A DNA stretch of 64,000 bases from Rhizomys pruinosus. Its lineage: Eukaryota > Chordata > Mammalia > Rodentia > Spalacidae. The position numbers were made by a program, and so were the translations under genes. Location of the stretch: positions 292,044 through 356,043 of the forward strand of contig VZQC01005904.1 of the NCBI GenBank assembly GCA_009823505.1. The letters are read 5' to 3'. The notes beneath the pieces were generated by a model, which worked only from the letters and a program-made list of their open reading frames with translations, made no database searches and was not told the DNA's origin. Positions 1 through 11,737 of the stretch are shown here, one piece after another; within the stretch, counting starts at the first letter, position 1, and every line of letters begins with the position of its first letter.

Positions 1-429
1 AGGTATACTTGGAATACATTTCATTGGGGGATGGAGGTACATACAGGTATATATGGAATACATTTCATTGGAGGATGGAAGTAACAAGGAGGTTGAGAAA
101 GGGTCGGAGAGCAGTGTGGGAAGAAATAGAGCCAGTTGGAAAAGAGGAAGAGGAACTGGGGAAGATAGAACATTCTAGGCAAGGGCTGGGCCTCTTCTAT
201 TAAGTGCTGTGGTTAGCAGGACCTCCTGGAGGACATTTCCAGTCTCAGAAAGGGCCTGAAAAGATCTGGTCTGTTAGCCTGGAGTCCAGCTGGCCTTTCA
301 AATATGGTACCCAGTACTTATTCCAGGAGACATGGCTCTCAACTCCTGTTCTGGAGGTCTACTCGGCCTTGCTAGTAGAGTTCACATATGGTTCAGGGAG
401 CATGTGTGTATGTAAATATGTGTGCAAGA

Positions 430-461
<32 letters not shown>

Positions 462-584
462 GTGTACAATTGAGCTTTCATGCATGTGATAGAGAGCTTT
501 TGAAGGCCATGCTGTGTCTTATCACAGTGCAGCTTTGCTTCAAATGGACGTTTGTTTGGACTGAATCTTCTCAGGATGAGAAAG
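1..584. other. Gene-free stretch with a (TG)n microsatellite
   Basis: Apart from the TG microsatellite at 431-465 I see no gene, SINE or L1 signal here. The short open frames have no recognisable domain and partly read through the TG run. Confidence 0.6.
431..465. repeat. (TG)n microsatellite
   Basis: Nearly perfect TG dinucleotide run with one interruption (TTTG). It is not attached to a SINE. Confidence 0.95.
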
Positions 585-596
585 TGAGGCATTCTT

Positions 597-853
597 TTTT
601 TTTTAATTTTTTAAAAATTATTTATTTATTTATTTCTGTATGTGTATGAATGTATTGTCTGCATGCAAGGTTGTGCACCCATGACGTGCAATGCTTCGGA
701 GGTCAGAAGAGGGTGTCAGATTCCTCTGGAACTGGAGTTCTCCTGGAATTGGAGTTTCAGACGGTTCTCGGCCACCATGTGGGTGCTGGGGATCGAACCC
801 AGGTCCTCTGCAAGAGCGTCGGCACTCTTAACCGCTAGGCCATCTCTCTAGCC
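597..853 (-). mobile_element. B2-superfamily SINE, 17-bp-duplication subfamily
   Basis: The reverse complement has the tRNA-derived B2 head (box B-like GGTTCGATCC equivalent) and ends in an A-rich tail, seen here as poly(T) from 597. A 12-bp target-site duplication, TGAGGCATTCTT, lies at 585-596 and 854-865. The body holds the motif AACTCCARTTCCAGGRG twice in tandem, which marks one of the two B2 subfamilies in this window. It appears young. Confidence 0.9.
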
Positions 854-894
854 TGAGGCATTCTTAAAACAAGAAATTCAACACCTTTTTGTTT

Positions 895-937
895 TTTAAA
901 ATATCGATTTATCTTTATTTTATGTGTGTTTGCCTAC

Positions 938-981
<44 letters not shown>

Positions 982-1138
982 ACTCTATGGGCACCTTGTG
1001 CCTGAAAATGCCAGAAGAGGTCACTTCTTCCTCTGGACCTGGAATTACAGGTGGTTGTGAACTACCATGTGGGTGCTGGGAACCATGCCTGGGTCCTCTG
1101 GGAATTGTTCTAACCACTGAACAATTTCTTCAGCCCCA
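895..1138 (-). mobile_element. Diverged B2/B3 SINE with expanded (TG)n tail region
   Basis: Minus-strand B2-like body with the recognisable 'cacccacatgg' motif (seen as ccatgtgggtgctggg). A TG microsatellite at 941-980 replaces the tail-proximal part. It is older than the B2 at 597. Confidence 0.8.
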
Positions 1139-1334
1139 GCCAACAACTTTTTTATGGGGAAAATAATCAATATTGTATAGATTCCTCCAGTTATGCAAAT
1201 AACTGGAGGAATCTATAAAGAAGGAAGGAATCTATAAAGAAGGAATCCTAAAGAAGGAAGAAAAAGAATATTTAATGAATGCCTACTGCAGGCATGCTCT
1301 CTTTAACCCTCCTGAGGTTACAAAGAATCTCTGA

Positions 1335-1992
1335 GGCCCTGTTAGAAGCATCTCAAGGAAGATGAAACAGTGACAGAATTAAGATGATGTAATCCTGCCC
1401 TGCGTGGCAGTAACCCTACTCTGTGTGGTAAAGATATGCTAATATGTGTGGCACTTGAAGTGTGACTTGCAGTGATATCGTGTGCCTAGATGATGTAACC
1501 CCAACTTGAACTGTGTGTGACTAGTTAAGATAAAGTTGAGACAGAACCCAATTAACTATAAAAACCTGCAGGTCAGAGACTTCATCGCCTCTTCGCCAAT
1601 GCACCATGCCCGAGTGAAGGCGAACGCCCAACGTGGACCGCTGCCCGCACCAACCTCATAGTGGCACTTGTCTCCTGAACGCATGGAACAAGGAGGAGAA
1701 TATCCTTATGCCTGGAGGCTTGCTGCTGAACCTGCTAACGTGTCATCACGTCACACAGATCAGGACCGAGACGCCGGCCCTGACTGAAGCACAAACCTGA
1801 ACGCAGCTCACGAGCCACGAGGGACTACCGAGACAGAGACATCCCTGCCCAACTGACCTACGGGGTAAAGTAGACTATAGGGCTGATAGCTTGAGTGAGG
1901 TTTTATGTTTGCTAATCAATAAATATACTTAATATACTTTCAAAGACACACTTGGCTCAGTGTAAGTTCTTCCCTCTGATCGCGACAGGCCC
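1335..1992 (+). mobile_element. Solo LTR of an endogenous retrovirus with target-site duplication
   Basis: A 648-bp segment (1340-1987) begins TGTTAG and ends GCGACA, the TG...CA form of LTR ends. The same five bases, GGCCC, flank it at 1335-1339 and 1988-1992. A TATA-like box (TATAAAAA, 1557-1564) and a poly(A) signal (AATAAA, 1918-1923) lie in the expected order on the plus strand, giving U3, R and U5. No internal retroviral sequence follows, so this is a solo LTR left by recombination. Five-bp duplications are typical of ERVL/MaLR elements and six-bp of ERVK, so the class is uncertain. Confidence 0.8.
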
Positions 1993-3547
1993 TGTGGTGT
2001 GGCATGCATGGCAAGTTCTGTAGTGTCACTGAGCCTCAGAAAAGGGCTTCTGTGGGCTGTGTCAGCCAGCTGTGCCAGGTAACCCGAGGCAATGATAACT
2101 CAGCCCAGAGCCCGTGTGCTGTTCCTGCCCTCGTGGGTGTGGCTCCTTGTAGGGAAATTACAGCAGGACATAGACTGAATGGACCACAATCCCTTAGTGA
2201 GGGCAGAAAATGAAATCCACTGATCTCACGCCTACTCTGACCCACTCATACACACCCCACTGAGAAATGACATATCCTGAGAAACATTTGGATCTGCTTT
2301 TTCATAAGGCAGAGTCCAAACCGTGTTACACTAAGATGAACAATTCTCACATCTCCCCCAAACAACAGAATTTACCAAATGCCAGCAACAATTGACTTTC
2401 AGATCAACACATAGTTCAGTCACCTTATAAATATTTAAGGAGCTCAGAACAAGCTTATGAGGTTGAACTTTCTTCCTCAAATTGATAGGAGAAGCCACAG
2501 GCTGGCAAGGAGGATCTGAGAGTGCCCAATGTGTGGCCTCTCACTGGGACCCAGGCGCTACCTCCAGGACAAAGTTGTTCCCCAGTAGTCAGTATGACAC
2601 TGGGTGAAATAGCACCAGATAATGATATTGACAACTGCAGCACTTTGTAAAATTATTTAGGTACTTAGCAAATAAAGATCACACATCCAATTCCTTTCTC
2701 AGCTAATTTAAGGCCTGAACTGAAGAAAACAGAGGCATCTGTAACAGCTGGAGTCTTGCTTCTGTGACAGCAAATGTTTCCTAGGGTGGTGGAAGAAAAA
2801 TCAGATATTAAAAAAAAAGCACTAGAAAGTGAAATTGGATTTGAAAAAAAATCAATGAAGTAACCAGGCTATTAAAATGGAAAATAAGTCTGATGTCATC
2901 CTGAAAAATAAAAGCGTTGAGTCACCTGCAGAGCCACTTAATTAGACCCAGGAAGGAACAAGAGAGCCTGAGTAATTTTGCCCACGAATGTCAGTATTTC
3001 AAAATGAGCGAGGCGTCAGGCCACTCTCTTCTAAGCAGAGAGTTACATCAGAGCTTTTGCCCTCAGGACATCCTGAGATGTTGGAAGTTGATGAAGAGCG
3101 AAAAGGAATGCATTAGAAGCTATCCCAACTGCACCCAGACAGGGAAAGAGAGCCCCAGGGATAGTCAGGGACAGAGGCTAAAGGGAAGGCAGGCAGCAGG
3201 GACAGGAAATCTCTGGATGTGCTCTGGGGGAGCCAGAGACAGCAGCGTGTCACTGGAACGTTGGCGGCAGCAGTCAGGGGCAGTCTCCTCGGCACCCTCA
3301 CAAACAGTGGTGGCTTTCAGCATTGAAAGGAAGAGTGCAGGCAACGGTCTGAGTAAAGTGTCTCCGGTTAGGTCTGTTATCATCTGAGCCAGGGTAAGGA
3401 CCACCCTGAGCTTGTCCCCTAGAGTAGAACTTGCTGCAGCCTTCAGAGGACATGGTACTGTGGTCTCCAGCCTGTCTCGGATCAGTGCTGTCTGTGTTGT
3501 CTGTCTTATACTGCCATTTTCTTACCCCTCTCCTATCTGAAATTGAG
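1993..3547. other. Unique sequence without recognisable gene
   Basis: No SINE, L1 or LTR signature was seen. The longest open frame (2917-3387, 156 codons, plus) has no recognisable domain, signal peptide or membrane segment, and no convincing splice or promoter context. I treat it as chance. Confidence 0.5.
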
Positions 3548-3635
3548 CTGAGGATGCAGCTCCATGGTAGAGCACTTGCCTAGCGTGCTTGAGACCCTGG
3601 GTTCAGTTCCCAACAGCTCAAAAATCAAAACAAGA
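3548..3635 (+). mobile_element. ID SINE (tRNA-derived)
   Basis: Short tRNA-like element with the ID pattern: a GCTCCATGGTAGAGCACTTGCC-like head, the box B region (GGGTTCAGTTCC) and an A-rich 3' tail. Confidence 0.8.
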
Positions 3636-4764
3636 TATGTGAAATATTGCAACTGTGAAGATGGTTCTTGATATTATATAAGACCACAATGGCTGAGGCT
3701 GTGGTCAGAGGATGGGTCCCAGGTTAAGGTTTTAACAGATGGGTGTGGGGCACCCAGACACCTCTGCTGAGTGCTGTATATCTCTTTCTGAGTCAGTGTG
3801 TGGTTCTTCAGGACCCTGCTAGCTTCCCCTCCTGCCTTTACCAAACAGAGGTTGCTGCTGTCACCAATCTCTATGTTTTGATAATCTCCCTGAAGTGTGA
3901 TTGGCTATCTCAGTCCCACCCAGGGAAGCCTGGGGATGTCCTGATGCAGTTGGGGGCTCTGAATCTGGGATCCCCTCAGCCACATGCAAAGGGGACTCCT
4001 GTTCCAGATCCCAAAGTAGAGGAGATTCTGATAACAAGGAAAACCAGAGGCTGTTCCTAGGACCTAGCGTGTAGCCCCTGTCCCCAGCTCCCTCCCGTGA
4101 CACCATTATCAAAGTCAGCTTCCTTCAGGCTGCTGAGATCTGCTCACCCCTTAGGCCTTCTGATGTTGGTTGGTTGCTTTGTGCTACTTTTTCTTATTAC
4201 TTACCTATGATAGCACTACAATAATTCAGGACTTTTTCATCCCTAAATCTGGCCTTTAGGCATCTCTAAGGTTCAAAATGGACCTTGTTCAACACTGCAA
4301 ACACCAAAGCAAGCATGGCTGTCAGTTAAATATGAAATGAAAAAAAAATGAAGGGAGGCCTGAAGACACAGGAAAGGCCTTTCCGACTGGAAGGGGGCGG
4401 TCGTGGCCCTTGAACAGTAAGGCCATCAATTCTGTACAATCTGAGCTTAGTGACCACAATAAAAATGGGCCACGGGACAGCTCCAGATTTTAGATAGCAC
4501 TCTAAGCCTGGGGACCACCAAACATCTCCCCATGTTGGCCACAGAGAGCTAAGAATGAACAGTGCTCTGTTTGGCATAATCACCAGGACCAGAGTGATCC
4601 CCATCCCGACACACGCCAGGACCAAAATGATCCCCATCCTGACACAGGCCAGGACCAGGACCCTCTACTGCTTCATTCAGCATTGACACAGCACTGGATC
4701 TTCCCTTTAACTTTTTCAATATTATTCCTTCTCCCAACCCCATCTTAATAGGACTGCTTTATTA

Positions 4765-4787
4765 AAACAACAACAACAACAACAACA
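4765..4787. repeat. (AAC)n microsatellite
   Basis: Seven or so perfect CAA/AAC units. Confidence 0.9.
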
Positions 4788-5084
4788 GCCACCAACGACT
4801 GTCCTGCCCCATACATTCATCTAATGCTGACAAACTGCTCTGGTTCACAGCATCAGGAGCTTCAGGAATCAGAGCAGATGGTTAGGAAATCAAGCAGAGG
4901 AGGAGAGAGTGACCATTAAGTAGAGTTCTAGTTATACTGATGGTTCTCACTTAAGACTTTCTTAGAGAGACAGTAGGGGTGCACTGTCCATGCAAGGAGA
5001 GGGAGCTACCTCCTCCAGCGTATAGATGGGCTATTTAGCCTGGCTCTGTGGGTTCATCTCCCTGGGTCGTGCTTTTCAGCCAGG

Positions 5085-5145
5085 TTGCTTAGCTTCCTTC
5101 TGAACCTTAGCTTCCTCATCTGTTACACAAAACCCAGAAGCTATA
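5085..5145 (+). mobile_element. MIR SINE fragment (ancient)
   Basis: Carries the diagnostic MIR core in sense: an 'accttagcttcctcatctgt' string preceded by a 'gcttagcttcc' string, matching the usual 'cctcagtttcctcatctgt' segment of mammalian MIR. Confidence 0.55.
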
Positions 5146-5417
5146 TTTTCCTTATAAAAACCACAGGAAGGCTAGTGGGACTGTTATCAGAAGTGTTTAG
5201 CAGGGTCCCAGACACAGATCACGTGTAGAACTCACCTTGGTAGCTAATATCAACCTTTTTTGTTCAAATCCAGTTGTTTTACTAGGTGATGAGTTGAGAA
5301 GGCAAAGTAAGGAAATGTGAGTGGACAGTTCATAGATCCTGGTGTATCTTTGCCTATGGTCCTTGTACAACATGACGAACCATCTTTAGAGCTGCATGAT
5401 TTCAAATAGCTTGTTTT

Positions 5418-5501
5418 GATTTTTGTGATGTTGGGAATTGAACCCATGACCTTGAGCATGTTATGTAAGTGCTCTAACACTGAGCTACATCCGCAGCTCA
5501 A
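5418..5501 (-). mobile_element. ID-like SINE, minus strand
   Basis: Reverse complement of the tRNA-derived ID head. The segments 'ttgaacccatgacctt' and 'gtgctctaacactgagctac' are the box B and box A regions read backwards. Confidence 0.75.
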
Positions 5502-8500
5502 TTTCAGATAGCAGGGGAAAGGGAAACAGCAGTGCAGGACAGACAACCGGGATCCAGAACAGGCTGGAGACCACATGTAGGAAGCTTCTTTTGCCACAAG
5601 CAGGTAAATGCAGCCCTGCTAAGGGAAGGGGAGCACTACCCGCCTGCGGCCACCATAGGGAACTGACTTCTCAGTGCAGAGGTCAGTCGGTTACTTTCGT
5701 AACCCTACCTGAGAGGTACTTCCAACTCAGGTCCTTAGCCCGGGACAACGGGACGTTCCCCACCCTTGGCTGTGCCTTTTCCACCTGCCCAAAGACTGCT
5801 GGCCCGTGGAGAGGCATTTCAGGCTGATGGCTGATGGCTGATGGCCTATCTTCAGCCTATGTCCACTCGCAATTCACTTCACCACACCAGATATCCAGAT
5901 TGGTGGTCTAAGGACCACTGTCCAACCCACTGGTCACTCGAATGAAATTCAGGCCTGCTTCAGCCTGTATGCACAAAAAAAAAAATGACGGCCAGGAATT
6001 CTGTAGTGATGGTAATGAATAATTCGATTTATTGCCTGCTACAGCCTGCTTTTATAAGCAAAATGATGTCAGCTCCCAAAGCTAATCACAGACCCCCAAT
6101 TCCAAGTCACTGCACACTGCTGTCCTACCCAGCATCATGCACCTGGGCCATGTTGTCTGCTTCTTCTTGGGGTGGGGGTCCGAGAAATCCCCCAACTCCC
6201 ATCCACATGGTGCCCTGAGGGGAGCTAGCTGAGGACTAGCCCCCAATTCAAACTGGATCTTCCTACAACCCCAGTACAACGTTCTCTGCAAACTGCAGCA
6301 AGCGTGGCTCAAGGAGACGAGCTCAAGGTGCTCCATTGGCTCAGATGATGTTGGCACCGATCAGAGACACCTTCCTCTGACAACTGCCCTGTACTCCTGG
6401 TGTCTCTGGTAGACTAACAGAACATTGAGGTAAGAGAGGTAGAAGCTGCCCACACAGACTAGAGGTGGCAGCAGGCCCAGGCATCTGGAGTCTTAAAGGA
6501 GCCAGTTCCCAACGTGCACACTCTGCTCCTAGTCGATTATCTGTCTGGAAGCCATCCTTCCGTTCCCTGGGTACAGATCACACAGTGAACTGGCTTAGGG
6601 GGCCTGACATCTCTGGAAAGTTTCTTGAGGTGAAATGATATTCCAGAGTCAAAGTCAAGAGTCACTTTGATGTGGAAGTTGGTCAGTCATGGTGAAAGAA
6701 TTAAAAACTCAGGCAGCTGAAGCCATTTTCCCCCAGGGTAGCAGTGTGCAGCCTCAATTGCTCATCCCCAGGTAGGCCTTTCCCCCATCTTTGCATGCCT
6801 CTATCCCATTCTTCTGGGAGTCCTGATCCCTTTCTCCCCCCCCCCCCATCATAGCCTCCTCACTGGTTCTGTCTGGCAAAGTGACACTGGTGCACAAATC
6901 CTGCTAGGCTGCTCAGACCTACATACTCCTGCCTTACAAAAGAAGGCTGTGCTTAGGCCCTTGCTTATCTTCTGATTGGGGCGTCTTCATGGATAATGGG
7001 CCTCTTCCCTTTACTCTCCTAACTGGATCTTGGCCTGACTCCTCTCACAGCCCCATGCACCCTGCCTGAGTGCCAGGCCCTGCCTGCCTTCCTTGGTCTG
7101 CCGGCACCTCCCTTTTCTTCCCTGTGACCTTGAACCTGTCAAAGTACAGATCTATGACACCAGGAATAACAGGTGGTGCTTTTTGGTCTCATTCCAGGAG
7201 GGTCATTGTATGTTTAAGGGATCAGTTGTATGAGAAGGGGATGCCATCACCAGACATCACAGTTTCTCTGCCCTGGGGTCTCCTAGGTACGCTTGCCCAG
7301 GGTAGCATGGCTGTCATGTAGGACGTGCCTTAGTAGCCTCCCCCTTAGCCTCTGTGAGAGGGCATGCAATACAGTCAACGTGAAGAGCCCTGCTGCATGG
7401 TTTCCTGAGGAGACGTGGACAGACGTCAGTTCACCCCAGGTAGGGAGGGCCCTGATGACGGACTGGAGAAATACTTCCCCTCCACTACGGCTTGGTGAAC
7501 TGATGAGCTTATTGAGGTCACTTATAGAAGTGTGGGTGAGGAGTAACTTGGGTGAGGAGTGTGAGTGACCTAAGGCAGCTGTGTCACTGAAAAGCCGGTG
7601 AGGACACCCACAGAAGCGACCTCCCGGGAACTCTCCCACAGCTTTCGGACGACTCCCCTGAGAAGTTTCCTTGTCCTCGGTAGTTGTCTATACAAACTCG
7701 GGAGGGGAGAGCTTCGTGAATCTTATAAGTCTGTTGAGCCTCATTAGCCTTAAGAGTCTCCCTCTTCCCTCCAAGAGAGAATATTTAAACTCAGAGAAAG
7801 TAGTTACCCAGCCCTGCTGATCTGCCCAGGCACCAGCACTTCCACATGCTTGGGAAGGAGGTCTCTGTCTGGCCTTTATGGCCCTGCACCCTCGGCGCTT
7901 AGTCTGGGGAGTCTGAGTGTTATCCAGGAGGTGCATAGATTCACACGAAGGCTGCCGCTCTAGCAATCGCCTGTCCCGTATCTAATCCTGCCCTCTTCCA
8001 CTCCACTTCTCTCTCATGGGTTTGGGGGTGGAGCGTAATCTCAGGTGCCCACTGCCTATTGTGGAAGGCTAAGGGGGATCTTTCCCCTCCTTGCCATGAA
8101 GCAAAATCCAGACTTCCTGATTTCTTCCCAATCTCCAGTTTTGACACCTTCATCACCCATCCAAGGCATTCTTCATCTGTCCTACCTGGAGTCTTCTGGA
8201 AATGAAGGGCTCCTAGATGTGATCGTTGGAGGGGACTGCCTAGCCTGCTGTGAACCTATGGTGAGCCTATAGTGAACTTCCTGAGACTGCCTGCCCCCAT
8301 GTCCCAGACAGTGACCAGGATGTATTTATGTGTAGCATCACTATCTTAACACTATGAACTCTTCCTGTCCACGAATAAGGAATATTTTTCCGTTCCTTCG
8401 GGTCTGCTTTCACTCAGCTCTAAACCTTTCTTATTCCTACTTGTGTTTCTGATCTATACAACTTCTCAATCTCACAAGGCCACACGTTTCCTTTTCTTAC

Positions 8501-8678
8501 CAAATTAATGTGAAAGCCAGTGGAAGGTGACATCTCTATCCATTTCCTCAGGCTCTCTGAGATTCAGTATTGTCACTTTGACTTAGCAAAGTCCGGGGTA
8601 CTCCATTGCTGGTCTTCCTGACAGTCAAGGCATACCCAGTCAGCTACTGGCTTCCCAGGCTAGAATCTCAGCATCTTG
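5502..8678. other. Unique sequence, no gene recognised
   Basis: About 3.2 kb without SINE or L1 signatures. Short open frames on both strands (longest 118 codons, minus, 7283-7639) overlap each other and show no domain. A short C-run lies near 6836 and a three-copy CTGATGG(C) repeat near 5823-5842. Confidence 0.5.
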
Positions 8679-8900
8679 GGACTGGACAGATGGCTCAGCG
8701 GTTAAGAGCACCTCTTGCAGAAGACCCAGGTTTGATTCCCAGCACCCACATGGTGGCTAATAACCATCTGAAACTCTAGTTGCAGGGGATCCAATGCTTT
8801 CTTCTGACCTCCGCAGGCATTGCATGACACAGGTGCACTTACATACATGTAGGCAATACACTCATACACATAAAATAAATAATAATAACAACAACAACAG
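8679..8900 (+). mobile_element. B2-superfamily SINE (no 17-bp duplication)
   Basis: Sense B2 with the head 'gacagatggctcagcggtta', the box B-like segment, a single 'ctagttgcaggggatc' motif and the tail 'cacataaaataaataataat' merging into an (AAC)n run. Confidence 0.9.
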
Positions 8901-10347
8901 AACTCAGCCTCTCTTTGGTACTATCCAGACCTCTATAGTTGCTCTTCCCCAGTCTTACTGTGTCTGGGATTCATTAAGGAAACGTGTCACTACCAAGGCT
9001 GTGCACCATGCAACCACTTTGACATTTGAGCAGACAAACCCAGATGTCCCCTGTAAGAGAGATATGATCATTCTCCAAACCCTTCTCAAAGCTGAAGTGT
9101 TTGACCAAACCCCATGGCAAGAGATGCTGGGAACCTGGGACCCTGGCACTGAGGGGCTCAGGGTTAAGCAGAGAAACCTAGAGACAGGTTGCATTTTCAT
9201 GAATGGATCTACGACACTTCTGAAAGAATGCTAAACTTTAGGTGTGTCAGGTATGTGTATTTTACAAGGGAAATCTTCAGCTTTCATTAGATTCTCAAAA
9301 CGAGTAGGTTATATTCCAGAGTTTCCTCCTGAATGTGAGACCGACCAGAAGGCTTGTTTTGCATCTGTGGCTAGACAGTTCCATGCATGTGTGTGGAATT
9401 ACATTACAGACACTGGCCAGAGGCTATGATAGCCAGGAGCCCTAGCCTTCAAGCTAGACCTGCTGACCTAAAAGTGAGCATTTGAATTTCGTGTTTATCT
9501 TTGTGAATTTTTCTGGGACATAGGCATTGGTCATTTTCATTCCGTAATCAGAGGTCATCACCCCAATAACTAAGCTCCAGGGACCTGAGGCAAGTTCTCC
9601 TGTGAGGAAACTTGAGGCACAATTGCAGATGGGGATGATAAGTGGGCAGGGAGAGGCCCACACAGTGCTGGGAAGGAAGCTTAGAGATCAGAAGAGTGTG
9701 GTACCAGAGACCCTCAGTCTCTCCTTTGGCTCCTCCCTCCAGAAGAAGGTTTGTGAACTGAGGATGCTTGAGCATCATCCTGAGTGGCTGGCCCTGGCTC
9801 GTTCCCCTCTCTCCTTCAGAGAAGACCCCCACTGTTCTGACAGGGACATTATAACAGATCCCTGGCTAGAAGCCTCTGTACTGTCATGCCAGTTGTTGGG
9901 ACATCACGATCATTCTGGCAGACCCTTGTAAGTGCCTTTGAAGGATACACAGTGCTAATTTGTTCTTCCTCCTTCAGTGTGGTGAGGAGGGTACAATGCC
10001 TGTCAGAGAAACTCTCCCCTCCCCACTGTGCCTCAACTCAAAGCTCTAGTGCTTCTGGCCTGCTGGGATGGGCCTGAGATGATGGCTCCCTGTCACTCAG
10101 TCCTTTGCTGTTTCTGCAGCTGCTGGCAGGAATCTTAGCAGAATCTTCTGGGAAGGCTTGAGAACAGTCAAATAACAGTCAGTGGCTTTTGGCCAAGCCT
10201 TCCCCTTTTCACATGATTTTGAGTGATTGGCAGGAGGAACTAGGAGAAAAGAAACAGCTTCAAGCTGTGGCCACTTAGCATCTGCTGGAGAGGGTCTTGG
10301 TGGGCAGCAGTGGCCCAAGGAGGAGGCAAGTGCTGGCCAACAGCTCA
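8901..10347. other. Unique sequence, no gene recognised
   Basis: Contains several open frames of 60-146 codons with no recognisable family. The longest includes the SINE tail upstream. I see no repeats that I can name. Confidence 0.5.
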
Positions 10348-10360
10348 AGAGTGTGCTGCT

Positions 10361-10516
10361 AGACGGGCGTGGTGGCACTCGCCTTTAATCCTAGCACTTG
10401 GGAGGCAGAGGCAGGCGGATCTTTGTGAGTTCAAGCCCAGCCTGGTCTACAGAGTGAGTTCCAGGACAGCTGGGACTACAGGGAGACCCTGTCTCGAAAA
10501 GACCAAAAAAAAAAAA
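10361..10516 (+). mobile_element. B1 SINE, young copy with target-site duplication
   Basis: 7SL-derived B1 in sense: 'gggcgtggtggcactcgcct' head, 'gggaggcagaggcaggcgg' body, 'gagaccctgtctcgaaaaga' end and a poly(A) tail. A 14-bp target-site duplication, AAGAGTGTGCTGCT, lies at 10347-10360 and 10517-10530. Confidence 0.95.
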
Positions 10517-10530
10517 AAGAGTGTGCTGCT

Positions 10531-10924
10531 GCCTCTGGTCTTTCCAGACCTACCTTGAGCTATGCCTTCCCCAAGGAACAACAGTTTCCAGTTTCCATGG
10601 TAACCAACTTGCCCAGAGGGGATGACAGTTCACACCTGGCCTGTGCATCCCACCAAATCATAAAGCCACCATGTCATGGTTTCCTGTGGACACAGGAGCA
10701 GCAGCAAATGGGCTATGCTTTGCGTTTCCTGCCCTGGCACAATGACCTCAGCTGGCCTGCCAGTGACGTGCAGCCCACCCCATGTGTGGGAATGTTCCGG
10801 CTACTTGCAGACTGTGGTTCCCCGTGAGTCAGAGGGCTGAAGATAGAACTTTGAAAAGCTGTTATAGAAGGGGACTGGCAGGTCATAAAGCACAAATGAT
10901 GAGTCTTGAATCTTAAAAGAGATG
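10531..10924. other. Unique sequence, no gene recognised
   Basis: I see no repeat or gene signature in this stretch. Confidence 0.45.
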
Positions 10925-11010
10925 TTTATTTTGAATAAGCTGAGTCACAGTTACATCAAAGATCACACAACTGTAGACACCAGTGTCAAACTCAGACCTG
11001 CCTGGGATAC
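10925..11010 (-). mobile_element. MIR SINE fragment, minus strand
   Basis: Carries the reverse MIR pattern: 'gatcacacaactgtagac' followed by 'caaactcagacctgcctg', corresponding to 'gtcacacagctagtaag...aacccaggcctg'. Confidence 0.6.
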
Positions 11011-11082
11011 TTCATCTAAAGAGAAATTTGAAGTTTCTATAAAATGTTATTTTGAGCAGAAATAGATCTTTATGTATTTGTT

Positions 11083-11166
11083 TATTTTTGAGACAGGGCT
11101 TGCTATATGTCCCAGGCTAGTCTCAAACTCAGAGCTCACTATGCAGCCCAGTCTGCTTCCAACTCA
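11083..11166 (-). mobile_element. Diverged partial B1 SINE, minus strand
   Basis: Contains 'tttttgagacagggcttgct' and 'ccaggctagtctcaaactc', the reverse of the B1 3' half. The 5' half is absent. Confidence 0.75.
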
Positions 11167-11189
11167 AAAGCTTCTTGCTTAAGGCTTTT

Positions 11190-11417
11190 AAATATTTTGT
11201 TTATTATTTTTATTTTATTTTACACATGAGTGTATTGCCTGCATGTATATAAGTGCACTTGTATTATGCAATGCCCATGGAGGTCAGAAGAGGGTGTTGA
11301 ATTCCCTGGAACTAAAGTTATGGATAGTTGTTAGCTGGCATATGGGTCCTAGGAATCGACCCAGTATCCTCTGTAAAAGCAGCCAGTGCTCTTAACTGCT
11401 GAGTCATCTTTCCAATG
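11190..11417 (-). mobile_element. B2/B3 SINE, minus strand, diverged
   Basis: Reverse B2/B3 with 'ggtcagaagagggtgttgaa', 'catatgggtcctaggaatcg' and 'ctcttaactgctgagtcatc'. It is fairly diverged, so probably old. Confidence 0.85.
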
Positions 11418-11475
11418 CAATTAAGTGTTTTTTTAATAATGAAATTTTCTACAAAACTTTAAAAACCACACATAA

Positions 11476-11705
11476 AGGCTGAAGGGATGTTTCAGTGGTT
11501 AAGAGCACCTGGCTGCTCTTGAGACCCAGGTTCAGTGACTAGCACCCACTCAGAGGCTCACAACCATTGATAACTCCAGTTCCAGGAGGTCTGAAACCCT
11601 ATTTGGGCCTGAGGGCCCCAAGCAGACACACACATGGTGCACTTACATACATGCAGACAAACCTCTCACACACATAAAATATAGATAAATAAATCTTTTT
11701 AAAAA
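11476..11705 (+). mobile_element. B3-like SINE, sense
   Basis: Sense element with a tRNA-like head, 'actccagttccaggaggtct', then 'gcagacacacacatggtgca' and an 'acacataaaatatagataaa' tail. It ends just before the retrocopy at 11751. Confidence 0.85.
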
Positions 11706-11737
11706 CCCACACAGAAAACAGAATTTCTTACTCAACA

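Larger units (their letters stand above)
3636..5417. other. Unique sequence with an (AAC)n run and a MIR fragment
   Basis: No gene is recognised. It contains an (AAC)n microsatellite (4765-4787) and a short MIR-like fragment near 5085-5145. The remainder shows no repeat that I can name. Confidence 0.5.

Noticed and set aside
642..851. Open frame with a CysMet-rich start followed by 'MWVLGIEPRSSARA'-type sequence, repeated around 27210, 37204 and 51063
   Set aside because: It is the translation of antisense B2 SINEs; the similarity reflects shared SINE origin, not a gene family.
2917..3387. 156-codon open frame, plus strand
   Set aside because: No recognisable domain, composition like non-coding DNA and no splice or promoter context; an overlapping minus-strand frame is similar in quality.
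8330..8470. Possible antisense old L1 piece
   Set aside because: Only weak similarity to L1 landmarks and no ordered series of matches.
8679..8760. tRNA-like sequences with box A and box B, here and in other B2/ID copies
   Set aside because: They are SINE heads followed by SINE bodies and A-rich tails; none folds as an isolated tRNA gene with proper flanks by eye.
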